From assembly GCA_041568735.1 (NCBI GenBank), contig JBFFZG010000004.1:1-43641 (forward strand): a DNA stretch of 43,641 bases, given 5' to 3'. The notes beneath the pieces were generated by a model. That model worked only from the letters and a program-made list of their open reading frames with translations, was not told the DNA's origin and made no database searches. Shown one piece after another: positions 32,721 through 42,350 of this stretch (its first letter is position 1; each line of letters begins with the position of its first letter). The stretch is from WTJY01 sp041568735. Its GTDB lineage: Bacteria; Chloroflexota; Anaerolineae; Promineifilales; Promineifilaceae. The position numbers and the translations under genes are program-made.

Positions 32721-33119
32721 TTATGATCCCCCCACCCCCGATTCGACGACATTTCCCGACTCCGCCTTAAAACTCTGCTCGAGCGTATCGACGACCTGCC
32801 GCTGCATTTGCTCGGTCACCGTGGCGTAGTAGACCCGGGCCGTCAGCGTATACGTCTCCGTGGGCTCCTGATCGCGCAGGTGCATCACGACACTGATCTT
32901 TCGGTCCAGCGTTTCAATGATCGTCAGCAGCCCGGCCTTCTCCCCCCGCTCATTGGCCAGGTAAAGCTCCACCGTTGGCCGTTCGATGAAAGGGGTCATT
33001 TCCAGGTCGACCGCAACCCGCCGCCCTTCGGGAGATACTTCGAGCCGGATCCGTTCGATGCGCACATCTTCCCGCATGCGCGGCGCACTGTCCGGATCTT
33101 CAAAAAAATTGATCTCCAT
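32721..33119 (-). CDS. Small beta-rich protein of unknown function
   Basis: A 132-aa protein with a mixed beta-strand pattern (VAVDLEMTPFIERPTVELYL, TETYTLTARVYYATV), perhaps an Ig-like or immunoglobulin-type fold. No family is recognised. It is 22 bases upstream of the kinase and probably in the same operon. The frame opens upstream to 33347, but the ATG at 33119 is placed about 7 bases after a TATAAT box, predicting a leaderless mRNA with no ribosome site. Confidence 0.65.
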   Translation of the reverse strand: MEINFFEDPDSAPRMREDVRIERIRLEVSPEGRRVAVDLEMTPFIERPTVELYLANERGEKAGLLTIIETLDRKISVVMHLRDQEPTETYTLTARVYYATVTEQMQRQVVDTLEQSFKAESGNVVESGVGGS

Positions 33120-33125
33120 GGAGCG

Positions 33126-33155
33126 ATTATAACCAGAGGAAGGCGGGAACTTCAA
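33126..33155 (-). promoter_or_regulatory. Leaderless promoter of the beta-rich protein / kinase operon
   Basis: On the minus strand TTGAAG (33155-33150), an 18-base spacer and TATAAT (33131-33126). The expected start site falls on or next to the A of the ATG at 33119. Confidence 0.6.
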
Positions 33156-33195
33156 CCGCTGCGGGCCGTTTTGCGGCAAAAATGAGAAGAAAAGC

Positions 33196-34497
33196 CTAGT
33201 CGATCTGGCCTCTTTTGCGCCGGATCCGATTAAGCCGGTGGCGAAGCTGGGGCAGCTGGATGCGGCCCGCAGCGCTCCCTTCCGCCAGGGCGATCGCTTT
33301 CTCGGCCCAAAACTGCGCCTGGGCGAGGTCGGAGTCGTGCCATTCAAAAACCATCGCCAGTTCGACGTGTGCGGGAATCGAATCGAACTCCTGGGCCAGC
33401 TCCTCCCAGTAGACGACCGCTTCCTCCCGGCGATCCTGCTTCTTCAAGAAGGCAGCCAGCTCGTCCAGGAGCCGGCTGCGGTCGGCGCCGCTGTGGCTGG
33501 CGGCGAGGCCGGCTGCCAGGTGGGCTTCGGCCTCGGCCGGAGCCTTTCGATCGAGGTGCCAGCGGGCCAGCCCCAGACTTTCCAGCGGCCGCAGGCTCCG
33601 ATCCGGCCGCAGGACGAGGGTCATGAGCTCGGCCGCCAGTGTCACCATGGAAAGCATATCGACCTGGTTGTGATAGAAGACCCGCCGCAGCGGTTCGGCG
33701 TCCCCGTCGCGAAGATACTGGATGTACAGCCAGGGAATGAGCGAACCCGGCACATCTTCCTGGGTTCGCCGCACCCCGAGAACATTCTGCTCAAGGGCCC
33801 CCAGGGAGCAGGAACCCCACTGCCAGCGCCAGAGCCGGCGGGAAGGCGGCAGAAGGTCGAGGTGGGGATGATCGCGCAGATCCCCCCGGGTCAGCTCCAC
33901 CCGATTTAAAAAGAGCCGGTTGTCGAGCAGCGGCAGATCGAAGGTCCGGCCGTTGAAGCTGACCACGCCAGGCCGTTCGGCGATCAGGCCGCGCAGCGCC
34001 CGCAGCATGGCCGGCTCATCGCCGTGATCCCGCAGGAAATACTGGCGAACGACAAGCGCGTCCCGCTCAAAATAGGCGGCCCCCACCATGAAGGCCAGGG
34101 TGCCGGCTCCACCCAGACCGGTCGTTTCGGTATCGAGAAACAGGAGCCGGCGCGGATCGATTTCCGCCAGCCGATCGTCGCCGGCAATCCAGGCCGCTGT
34201 CCCCGAGTCGTGTCGAAGCAGTTCGTCCAGACGGCGGCTGCCATGGCGGTGGATCAAGGGGTAGACTCGATCGACGACGAAGAAAGCGCCGGCTTCGTTT
34301 TCTTCAAGCCGGCCGGCCGGCATCACCTGATCAATTCCCCGCAGCTCCTCCGCGGGCGGGTATGGCCGACCCCCGCTGTGTCCCGGTTCCTGACCCGGTT
34401 CAGGAAGCGGCTTCTCGATGGGCGAGGCGGGTTTCAGCTGCCGGGCGCCCCGGGTCACCCCCAGACGGCGGAGTCTGGTCTGGAAATCATCGGACAT
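33196..34497 (-). CDS. YprB-type ribonuclease H-like exonuclease with TPR-like C-terminus
   Basis: A 433-aa protein. The N-terminal part (about 1-95) is variable and Pro-rich. The nuclease domain (about 115-300) has LFLDTETTGLGG with the first catalytic Asp and Glu, FNGRTFDLPLLDNR, a His-Leu-Asp motif (HPHLDLLPPSRRLW) and the last conserved YHNQVDMLSM, which matches the RNase H-like (PF13482-like, YprB) family of predicted 3'-5' exonucleases. Helical repeats (about 320-430) look TPR-like. The ATG lies 7 bases after a CATACT box with TTGACA upstream, predicting a leaderless mRNA. Confidence 0.82.
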   Translation of the reverse strand: MSDDFQTRLRRLGVTRGARQLKPASPIEKPLPEPGQEPGHSGGRPYPPAEELRGIDQVMPAGRLEENEAGAFFVVDRVYPLIHRHGSRRLDELLRHDSGTAAWIAGDDRLAEIDPRRLLFLDTETTGLGGAGTLAFMVGAAYFERDALVVRQYFLRDHGDEPAMLRALRGLIAERPGVVSFNGRTFDLPLLDNRLFLNRVELTRGDLRDHPHLDLLPPSRRLWRWQWGSCSLGALEQNVLGVRRTQEDVPGSLIPWLYIQYLRDGDAEPLRRVFYHNQVDMLSMVTLAAELMTLVLRPDRSLRPLESLGLARWHLDRKAPAEAEAHLAAGLAASHSGADRSRLLDELAAFLKKQDRREEAVVYWEELAQEFDSIPAHVELAMVFEWHDSDLAQAQFWAEKAIALAEGSAAGRIQLPQLRHRLNRIRRKRGQID

Positions 34498-34503
34498 GAG
34501 GGT

Positions 34504-34532
34504 AGTATGCGGGGGCGGACCGGGGTTGTCAA
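34504..34532 (-). promoter_or_regulatory. Leaderless promoter of the YprB-type exonuclease gene
   Basis: On the minus strand TTGACA (34532-34527), a 17-base spacer and CATACT (34509-34504). The start site would fall at about 34497, the A of the ATG. Confidence 0.65.
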
Positions 34533-34585
34533 GGAGCCGCCGGCCCGGCTGCCCCTGTTTCGGGAAACGGTTCGGTCTCCCCTCC

Positions 34586-34614
34586 TTGCCCGGGTGGGGC
34601 GGCTCTGTTAGAAT
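34586..34614 (+). promoter_or_regulatory. Promoter of tRNA-Pro
   Basis: TTGCCC (34586-34591), a 17-base spacer and TAGAAT (34609-34614) with an extended TGn just before it (34606-34608). Confidence 0.6.
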
Positions 34615-34624
34615 TCCTCTTGCT

Positions 34625-34698
34625 CGGGGCGTGGCGCAGCTTGGTAGCGCGCTTCAATGGGGTTGAAGAGGTCGTGGGTTCGAATCCCGCCGCCCCGA
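34625..34698 (+). tRNA. tRNA-Pro (anticodon GGG)
   Basis: Cloverleaf fits: acceptor CGGGGCG/CGCCCCG, D stem GCGC/GCGC, anticodon stem CTTCA/TGAAG with loop ATGGGGT, so the anticodon is GGG (34659-34661) for proline codon CCC (and CCU). The T arm is GTGGG TTCGAAT CCCGC. The discriminator is A at 34698. The CCA end is not encoded. It resembles other bacterial tRNA-Pro sequences. Confidence 0.95.
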
Positions 34699-34706
34699 CA
34701 GAGAAG

Positions 34707-34738
34707 AAGATGGCTGTCAGCTGCGGCCATCTTTTTTT
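34707..34738 (+). terminator. Terminator of tRNA-Pro
   Basis: Perfect 8-bp stem AAGATGGC (34707-34714) / GCCATCTT (34726-34733) with an 11-base loop, followed by T residues to 34738. Confidence 0.85.
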
Positions 34739-34794
34739 ATTGACCCGGCCGGTTCCCCTGCCGTCACCGGCCGATGACCACGTTGGAAGCGACC

Positions 34795-35316
34795 ATGAAT
34801 CGAACGACCTCCGCCGGCGGAATCCGCAATCTGTTTATCCTGACCCTCCTGACCCTCGGCGCCCTCCTCATCGTTCTTTCCCTGGGAGCGGAACTGCTGG
34901 GTCTCGATCTGACCCCCGGATTTGGCCTGATTCAGATGATCGAGCTCTTAATCGGGCTGACTTTTCTCACCCTGGCCGGATATATGCAAATTTTCGCCAC
35001 TCGTGACCCCAAAACACCGCGCTCCCTCCAGGCCGACATCGGCATCCGGCTGGGGGCAACCGGCCTGGTCCTCGCCTACGTCGCCGGTCTTTCCGATCTG
35101 ATCGGCATCGGCACGCACATTGAGCCCAATTTTCAGCGGCCGTATGTCGGCCCCTTTCAATTAATTGGCATCGGCTTGGGGATCCTGCTGGTGACCATGG
35201 GGATGCTGCTCTACTTTACGAGCCGCGGCTCCAGGCCCTTTTCTGCGCTTGAATTTCTGATCTCCGAAGGGGAGAATTCCGACGCGACCCCATCGGGTCC
35301 GGAAGAAGAAGGCTAA
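34795..35316 (+). CDS. Four-helix membrane protein of unknown function
   Basis: A 173-aa protein with four hydrophobic segments (about 13-38, 45-65, 80-100 and 120-140) and a polar acidic tail. No family is recognised. The frame begins at an ATG at 34774, but the ATG at 34795 has GGAAG at a good distance. Its stop overlaps the stop of the minus-strand gene (CTAA, 35313-35316). Confidence 0.65.
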   Translation: MNRTTSAGGIRNLFILTLLTLGALLIVLSLGAELLGLDLTPGFGLIQMIELLIGLTFLTLAGYMQIFATRDPKTPRSLQADIGIRLGATGLVLAYVAGLSDLIGIGTHIEPNFQRPYVGPFQLIGIGLGILLVTMGMLLYFTSRGSRPFSALEFLISEGENSDATPSGPEEEG

Positions 35317-36710
35317 CGGAGGCCGCTCAGCTCGAAAGACTGCCCCATGATGGTGAAGATGGCCGTACTGGTCGCCGGCCGCTGGAAAGTCAGGGCGAAG
35401 GGGAGCGACTGCCCGGCGTTAACCGCCCAGGGAAAGCCGGGACTGGTCGAAAAGACCAGGTAAAGGGCGCCATTGCTCTCGAGACGAACATTGCTTTCGC
35501 CGATAATCACCGGCTGGCTGGCAAGATTGGTCAGCTGGCCGGTCACGATCAGGCTGGTGCCGTCGGTGGAGATGTCCGCCTGCTGCAGGCTCACGGCGAG
35601 ATTGGCATTGCTGATGCCCGAAAAAGGCAGGTTGACCTCGATCTGCCCGGGAGAGTCGACGCGGGTGACGACCCAGCGTAGGCGGGAACTCGTCAGGTTG
35701 CTCGGAATCTGGTAGCCGGCGGTCGACTGGCGAATCGTGCCTGGATCGATAAAACCGCTCAAAATCGGGTAGCGTCCTTCCTGGCTGGCGGCCGCGTTCA
35801 GGGAATATTGATTGCTCAGCTCATCAATCAGAGCCAGCCGCAGCAGGCCGGTGTCAAGCGGGGACTGGCCGATATTTTCCACGTCAAAATCGACGAGGAA
35901 GAGCGAAAATCCCGGCGGCGCAGCCGGGCTGTCGACCACCTGCGACGTGCTGCTGACCGTCATTCGAACATCGGCCAGCTGGGCAACTTCCCCGATTTCA
36001 ACGGCAGCCGGCGCCGAAGCGGCGGTGCCCTGTTCTTGAGGCAGGACAAAGTCGGCGAAGACGACGAGACGCTGCTCCTCGTTAAGGCTGCCCAACCAGA
36101 CGAGGGTCATCCGGGGGCGATTCTGGGCAAAAAGATCCGCATTCGAGGCGCCGCTCAGCTCGCGGCCGGTGACGGCAAATTCCCGCTGAGTGCCGTTCAA
36201 AGTGGTCAATAAGATTCGATCGCCGGGGGTCAAACCCTCGAGCAGGGTGCGATTGGCGGCGGTGTCCTGCAGGCCAAAGACATAATTAACAATGGATCCG
36301 TAGACCCAATCGGCCATGCCCGCTTCTCCTGAGGGAATCCAGCGGCCGTTCTGCGGCACAAACTGGGCTTTTACAGCAAACTCCGTCTCGCCGACGGTCA
36401 AAACAGCCGGCGGATCGAGATCGATGCTGAGGGTATTCACCCCGTCGGAGACGACGACAATGTTTTCCCCCGAAGGGGTTGCCACGAGATCCAGGCCGGT
36501 TTCCTCTTCCTCAGACGTCGTCCCGGAGCGATTGAAGAAACCACCTTCCGGAGCCAGCAGAAGAGCGCCGAAGATGCACATCAGCAGGAGGCCGGCCGCC
36601 GCCAGGGCCAGGACGACGAGCATCTGGGGGTCGAGCGGAATCCGGAGCTGGCGTTCTCCGCGAGGGGAGTCGTCTGGTGGCGGTGTCGGGGGGAAATCCT
36701 GATCGCTCAT
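35313..36710 (-). CDS. Membrane-anchored protein with degenerate sortase-like and DUF4352-like domains
   Basis: A 465-aa protein with one N-terminal transmembrane helix (about 28-52). Residues about 100-235 resemble a sortase fold: LEGLTPGDRILLTT, then PRMTLVWLGS where sortases have the catalytic Cys, then QRLVVFADFV with a conserved Arg position. The usual catalytic His and Cys are not seen. Residues about 240-360 resemble the DUF4352 type (FSLFLVDFDVENIGQSPL). The C-terminal part (about 370-465) is another beta domain. It shares the transcript of the Calx-beta gene 40 bases upstream. The function is unknown. Confidence 0.6.
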   Translation of the reverse strand: MSDQDFPPTPPPDDSPRGERQLRIPLDPQMLVVLALAAAGLLLMCIFGALLLAPEGGFFNRSGTTSEEEETGLDLVATPSGENIVVVSDGVNTLSIDLDPPAVLTVGETEFAVKAQFVPQNGRWIPSGEAGMADWVYGSIVNYVFGLQDTAANRTLLEGLTPGDRILLTTLNGTQREFAVTGRELSGASNADLFAQNRPRMTLVWLGSLNEEQRLVVFADFVLPQEQGTAASAPAAVEIGEVAQLADVRMTVSSTSQVVDSPAAPPGFSLFLVDFDVENIGQSPLDTGLLRLALIDELSNQYSLNAAASQEGRYPILSGFIDPGTIRQSTAGYQIPSNLTSSRLRWVVTRVDSPGQIEVNLPFSGISNANLAVSLQQADISTDGTSLIVTGQLTNLASQPVIIGESNVRLESNGALYLVFSTSPGFPWAVNAGQSLPFALTFQRPATSTAIFTIMGQSFELSGLR

Positions 36711-36750
36711 TGATCTTCTCGGGTCTGGGTTGTCGGCGGCTGGCGGTCTG

Positions 36751-38631
36751 TCAGGGTGATCGACCGGGCAGGTTGCTCGGAGCGATCCGAATCAGAATCT
36801 CTCCGGCCCCGGCATTGATCGTCTGGTTGATGCCAAAATAGGGAATGGATAATTTGATCAGGGACGTAGTTGGCGAAACGTTAAAGCGGATGACGCCGGC
36901 CTGGTTGGTGTATCCCAGGGAGAGCAGCTCGTTCGTCGCCCCATCGTAGACGAGAACCGCTGTTTCCTGGATGCCTTCGGTGAGCTCCGGCAGGTTGTTG
37001 CTGTTGCTGTCGTAGAACAGCACAACCGAGAAATTCGCCACGACCGGCGGCCGGATATTCGGCGTGGCCGAAGGGAGCGGCTGGATGCCAACCCGGGCCG
37101 GCTGGGTGGCCAGGGGCTGGGCGGCCTGCTGGGTTTCCAGCGCCTGAATCGTCAAGATGAGATCCGGCGTGGGTGTGACATTGGGATCGAAGGTCGGGGT
37201 GCTGGTCGGTCGGATAAAGCCGCCGCCGCCGCCGGTACCTGACCCGGTGCTGGGCGCCCGTGTCGGCGGGGCCGGGGTTGGCGTACTGGCATCGGCGCGG
37301 CAGGCCAGCGAATAGGTATAGCGGAACGACTGAGCGTAGTCGACCGGAACGACGGGGCCGACGAGGATGTAAAGCCAGCCCGTATACGGCGCCCGATACG
37401 GCACCAGGCTGCCCAAATCAGCGAAGCTTTTGTCGTTGTTGCCGGCGATGCCGTTCCCATTCTGATCATAGAGGATCATGTTGGTGTCGTTGAATCCGGA
37501 GAGATTGAAGGTCTCGCACTCGTAATTCCAACCCTGGCGGATCCACATCTTGAAAAAGTCATTGTCTGGACCCTTGCCTTCAGCTGGCACAAAATTCAGA
37601 AAGACCTCTTCGTTCGGCGCGATCAGGCAGGCGGTATTCCGATCAAAATTATTCTCACACTCATCGACGCCGCCAACCCGGGTCCCGGTCGGCAGCGGCG
37701 TTGGCGTTGCGGTGCCAGGTATCTGGGTGATGCTGACGCAGTAGGTTTTATTGGCCGGATCGCTGGCATCCCGGTTGGTAATTTCAATATAGTGATAGCC
37801 GTCGGCGGAAGCCGAGAAAATGATCTGTGAGGCGGTGAAACCGGACTGGAAGTTGTCATTTTCAGCCAACCGCTGTCCCTGAGGTCCGTAGAGGACCATG
37901 TAGGTATCGAGGCCGATGTCCACCTTATCTGTTTTGAGCTGGTAGGCCGCCCCGCCGCGAGCCCAGAAGCGATAGAAATCGACATCCCCGGCCGGCCAGA
38001 GGGTGGCGTCATCCCGGTTGCAGAAACCCAGATCCCCCACATCGAGCGTGTAGGCGGTGGAGATCGAGTTATTGGCCTCGTAGCGATCTGAAAAGACGGG
38101 CGTGGCGGCAGCGCCGGTCGGCGTCGGGGAGGCATCGTCATTGCGAATGACCAGCTGCGCGACGCTTCGGCCACCGAGGGTGGCATTTTTTGGTTCCTGG
38201 AGGATCAGATTGATCGTCTCATCACTTTCCGGGAGCGAGTCATTGATGATCGTCACCGTGAAGGATTTGACGGCGCTGTCATTCGGGGCGAAGACCAGCT
38301 GTCCGGTTGCCGTGCCGTAGTCGACGCCGGCTGTTGCGGTCCCATCGGCCGTGGTATAGGTCACTGTGATCGTGTTGGCCGTCTGGGTCGGCACCGCACT
38401 GACCTGCACATTGATCGTCGCCAGTCCCCCGCTCACGTTTTCATCCACAAAATAAGTAGAGGCGGTGAACTGAACCACCGGCGTGGTCTGGGCGGCATTG
38501 GCCTCGCCGCCGGCCGCGTAGATGGTACGGGCCAGCCCCGGGCCGGTTAATACCAGCAGCAGGAGAACCAGCGGAAATATCAGAACCAGAACGGGAAATA
38601 TCAGGCGGGTGTGTCGTCGGTTTTTCAACAA
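36751..38631 (-). CDS. Secreted protein with Calx-beta, PPC and Cna-like domains
   Basis: A 626-aa exported protein. A hydrophobic signal segment (about 10-35) is followed by a Calx-beta domain (about 48-165, with TYTTADGTATAGVDY). Two PPC-like domains (about 180-305 and 325-440) come next, then a long Thr/Pro-rich linker and a C-terminal SdrD-B/Cna-like beta domain (about 525-620). It probably works at the cell surface. The start is a TTG at 38631, with AAGGA upstream; no ATG or GTG is in frame with a ribosome site. It heads an operon with the sortase-like gene. Confidence 0.82.
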   Translation of the reverse strand: MLKNRRHTRLIFPVLVLIFPLVLLLLVLTGPGLARTIYAAGGEANAAQTTPVVQFTASTYFVDENVSGGLATINVQVSAVPTQTANTITVTYTTADGTATAGVDYGTATGQLVFAPNDSAVKSFTVTIINDSLPESDETINLILQEPKNATLGGRSVAQLVIRNDDASPTPTGAAATPVFSDRYEANNSISTAYTLDVGDLGFCNRDDATLWPAGDVDFYRFWARGGAAYQLKTDKVDIGLDTYMVLYGPQGQRLAENDNFQSGFTASQIIFSASADGYHYIEITNRDASDPANKTYCVSITQIPGTATPTPLPTGTRVGGVDECENNFDRNTACLIAPNEEVFLNFVPAEGKGPDNDFFKMWIRQGWNYECETFNLSGFNDTNMILYDQNGNGIAGNNDKSFADLGSLVPYRAPYTGWLYILVGPVVPVDYAQSFRYTYSLACRADASTPTPAPPTRAPSTGSGTGGGGGFIRPTSTPTFDPNVTPTPDLILTIQALETQQAAQPLATQPARVGIQPLPSATPNIRPPVVANFSVVLFYDSNSNNLPELTEGIQETAVLVYDGATNELLSLGYTNQAGVIRFNVSPTTSLIKLSIPYFGINQTINAGAGEILIRIAPSNLPGRSP

Positions 38632-38698
38632 AACCTCATTCCTTTTGCCCCCGAGTGAACCGGCCAGGTTCCTCTCAGATTATGTCATCAGCAAGCGG

Positions 38699-38727
38699 AT
38701 TATAGAGAGTGATCTGGCTGGGGGCAA
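38699..38727 (-). promoter_or_regulatory. Promoter of the Calx-beta / sortase-like operon
   Basis: On the minus strand TTGCCC (38727-38722), a 17-base spacer and TATAAT (38704-38699). The leader to the TTG at 38631 is about 60 bases. Confidence 0.65.
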
Positions 38728-38813
38728 ATCAGAAAGACCCCCAGGGAAGCACCGCCGGGAGCAGGCCGTTCGTGAACCAGCGCGGACGGAGTCGGCCGGC
38801 TGACCGGGCTTTA

Positions 38814-38842
38814 TTGACAGCCCCCGGTGGGTGTGCTAAGAT
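38814..38842 (+). promoter_or_regulatory. Promoter of the trp operon
   Basis: A perfect TTGACA (38814-38819), a 17-base spacer and TAAGAT (38837-38842) preceded by TGC, an extended -10. The start is near 38849. Confidence 0.75.
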
Positions 38843-38848
38843 GCCGGC

Positions 38849-39120
38849 AATATTATACTGTAACAATGTCGAATCGAAAGAGTAGCCGTCAGAGCGAGTT
38901 TTAGAGAGTCGATTCTCGCGCTGAAAAATCGACAGCAGCGCAGGCGGTGAATGGGTCGAGGAGTTGGTTGGGTGAAACCGCAGTAGCCCAGTCCGGTCAG
39001 GCCACCGTTATCTGGCCAGGTTTCGGCAGATTTGCCGGAGCCAATCAAGTGAGGCTGGCTTCACGACGCGCTTACACAGGCGCGTTTTTTGTTCCAGTCT
39101 AAGCAGGGTGGCACCGCGGG
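38849..39120 (+). promoter_or_regulatory. T-box riboswitch, probably tryptophan-specific
   Basis: The conserved T-box AGGGTGGCACCGCGG lies at 39105-39119. Upstream is a stem I with the k-turn-like GAGTAG (38879-38884), AGAGAGTCGAT (38903-38913) and a pairing AAAATCGA. A TGG codon at 38952-38954 in TGAATGGGTC is a candidate specifier for tRNA-Trp. The region before the T-box has further hairpins. It precedes trpB2, trpE, trpS and trpG, which fits a Trp-specific T-box that senses uncharged tRNA-Trp. Confidence 0.85.
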
Positions 39121-39126
39121 AGAATC

Positions 39127-39167
39127 AAAACGCTCTCGTCCCTTTTCGGGATGGGCGCGTTTTTTTG
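39127..39167 (+). terminator. T-box-linked intrinsic terminator
   Basis: AAAACGC (39127-39133) and CGTCCC (39137-39142) pair with GGGATG (39148-39153) and GCGTTTT on the far side, ending in a run of T residues. It competes with the antiterminator formed from the T-box. The leader end runs to the trpB start at 39244. Confidence 0.85.
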
Positions 39168-39243
39168 TTTATCGGGCTGCTTTTCCCCGGTTGTTTCAGG
39201 AGAGGACCGGGAAAAGCTTAGAGAGAAAAAGGAGTTGGTTCAG

Positions 39244-40608
39244 ATGGGTACCCAGACGAAGTTCCTTTTAGACGAAGGGCAGATTCCGAAACAATGGTAC
39301 AACCTGAATGCGGATATGCCCGTTCCACCGGCACCGGTGCTCCACCCGCAGACCCTGGAACCGGTAACGCCGGACTTTTTGAGCGTCCTCTTCCCGATGG
39401 AACTGATCATGCAGGAGGTCAGCACCGATCGCTATATCGATATTCCGGCCGAGGTGCGCGAAATTTACCGGCTCTGGCGGCCGACCCCGCTCTTCCGGGC
39501 AGCACGCCTGGAAAAAGCGCTGGACACTCCGGCCCACATCTACTACAAGTACGAAGGGGTCAGCCCGGTCGGCTCGCACAAACCGAATACGGCCGTCCCA
39601 CAGGCATTTTACAACCACGCAGCCGGCGTCAAGGCGCTGACAACCGAAACCGGGGCCGGCCAGTGGGGCTCAGCCCTGGCGATGGCCTGTAACTTTTTCG
39701 ACCTGGACCTCGAGGTCTACATGGTCAAGGTTTCCTATGATCAGAAACCTTACCGGCGGCTGGTTATGGAAACGTACGGGGCGGACGTGTTCGCCAGTCC
39801 GACCGATCGGACGCAGTACGGCCGCTCGGTTCTGGCGCAGGACTCGGACAACCCCGGTTCGCTGGGCATCGCCATTTCCGAGGCGGTCGAGGTGGCCGCC
39901 ACCTCCGGCGGCCAGAAAAAGTACAGCCTGGGGTCGGTCCTCAACCACGTCCTGACCCACCAGACGGTTATCGGGCAGGAAGCGCTGCTGCAGATGGAAA
40001 TGGCCGATGAATATCCGGACATGATCATCGGCTGCACGGGCGGCGGGTCGAATTTCGGTGGTTTTGCCTTCCCCTTCCTGCGGGAAAACCTGGCCAACGG
40101 GCGGAACACCCGCATCATCGCCGCGGAACCGGCCGCCTGCCCGTCCTTGACCCGGGGTAAATACACGTTTGACTACGGAGATACGGCCCGCATGGCGCCC
40201 GTCGTCAAGATGCACACCCTCGGCCACTCGTTCATCCCGCCGGGCATTCATGCCGGCGGCCTGCGCTACCACGGCATGTCCCCGCAGGTCAGCGCCCTGG
40301 TCGACGGCGGCTACGTGGAGGCTCGGGCCATTCAGCAGCTCGATACATTCAAAGCGGCGCTGACCTTCGCCCGGGCGGAAGGGATCATTCCCGCTCCCGA
40401 ACCGACCCATGCCATCGCCGCGGCGATTGATGAAGCGCTGAAGTGCAAGGCGAACGGGGAAAAGAAGGTCATCGTCTTCAATCTCTGCGGCCACGGCCAT
40501 TTTGATATGGCCGCTTACGAGGCGTATTTCCGCGGCAGCCTGGTAGATTACGAATACCCGGAAGAGGCGATCCGGGAAGCCCTGACCGCACTGCCGAACT
40601 TGGGCTGA
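39244..40608 (+). CDS. trpB2: Tryptophan synthase beta chain, TrpB2 type
   Basis: A 454-aa PLP enzyme making tryptophan from indole and serine. The length and N-terminal extension (about 1-75) are typical of TrpB2 rather than the roughly 400-aa TrpB1. The PLP lysine is K113 (SHKPNTA). The phosphate-binding loop is GCTGGGSNFGG. AAGGAG precedes the ATG at 39244, and the frame's upstream part lies in the leader. No trpA is in the window; TrpB2 may work without it. It is the first gene of the T-box-regulated operon. Confidence 0.92.
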   Translation: MGTQTKFLLDEGQIPKQWYNLNADMPVPPAPVLHPQTLEPVTPDFLSVLFPMELIMQEVSTDRYIDIPAEVREIYRLWRPTPLFRAARLEKALDTPAHIYYKYEGVSPVGSHKPNTAVPQAFYNHAAGVKALTTETGAGQWGSALAMACNFFDLDLEVYMVKVSYDQKPYRRLVMETYGADVFASPTDRTQYGRSVLAQDSDNPGSLGIAISEAVEVAATSGGQKKYSLGSVLNHVLTHQTVIGQEALLQMEMADEYPDMIIGCTGGGSNFGGFAFPFLRENLANGRNTRIIAAEPAACPSLTRGKYTFDYGDTARMAPVVKMHTLGHSFIPPGIHAGGLRYHGMSPQVSALVDGGYVEARAIQQLDTFKAALTFARAEGIIPAPEPTHAIAAAIDEALKCKANGEKKVIVFNLCGHGHFDMAAYEAYFRGSLVDYEYPEEAIREALTALPNLG

Positions 40609-40629
40609 TTGGACTGCGGATTTTTTGAG

Positions 40630-40665
40630 CGGGTTGGGATCGGGTTCAGGCTCGATCCCAACCCG
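40630..40665 (+). other. Perfect 13-bp hairpin between trpB2 and trpE
   Basis: CGGGTTGGGATCG (40630-40642) / CGATCCCAACCCG (40653-40665) with a 10-base loop, and no T tract after it on the plus strand. Six T residues lie just before it. Possible mRNA stabiliser, processing site or attenuating element between the genes. Confidence 0.7.
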
Positions 40666-40704
40666 AAAACACAGGTCCTTGAGAAGGGCAAGCGATTATT
40701 TCTG

Positions 40705-42228
<1,524 letters not shown>

Positions 42229-42293
42229 CCCGGCCGCCGGCAATGGCCCCCGCTTTGATCGGCCCGGTGCGGAATTTAAATAATTTGGATTAT

Positions 42294-42307
42294 TGAACAA
42301 TTGTTCA
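42294..42307. promoter_or_regulatory. Palindrome TGAACAATTGTTCA before trpS
   Basis: A perfect 14-base palindrome 44 bases before trpS. The core GAAC-N4-GTTC is the LexA (Gram-positive type) core, but the outer bases differ. It may bind another regulator or be part of a trpS-internal promoter. No LexA gene is in the window. Confidence 0.35.
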
Positions 42308-42350
42308 GACTTATTTCACTTAAAACTGAGCGCGAGGACGCAAAGAAATC

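Noticed and set aside
34625..34698. tRNA-Pro as an integration site for a mobile element
   Set aside because: No repeat of the tRNA 3' end is seen downstream, and the neighbours are ordinary genes.
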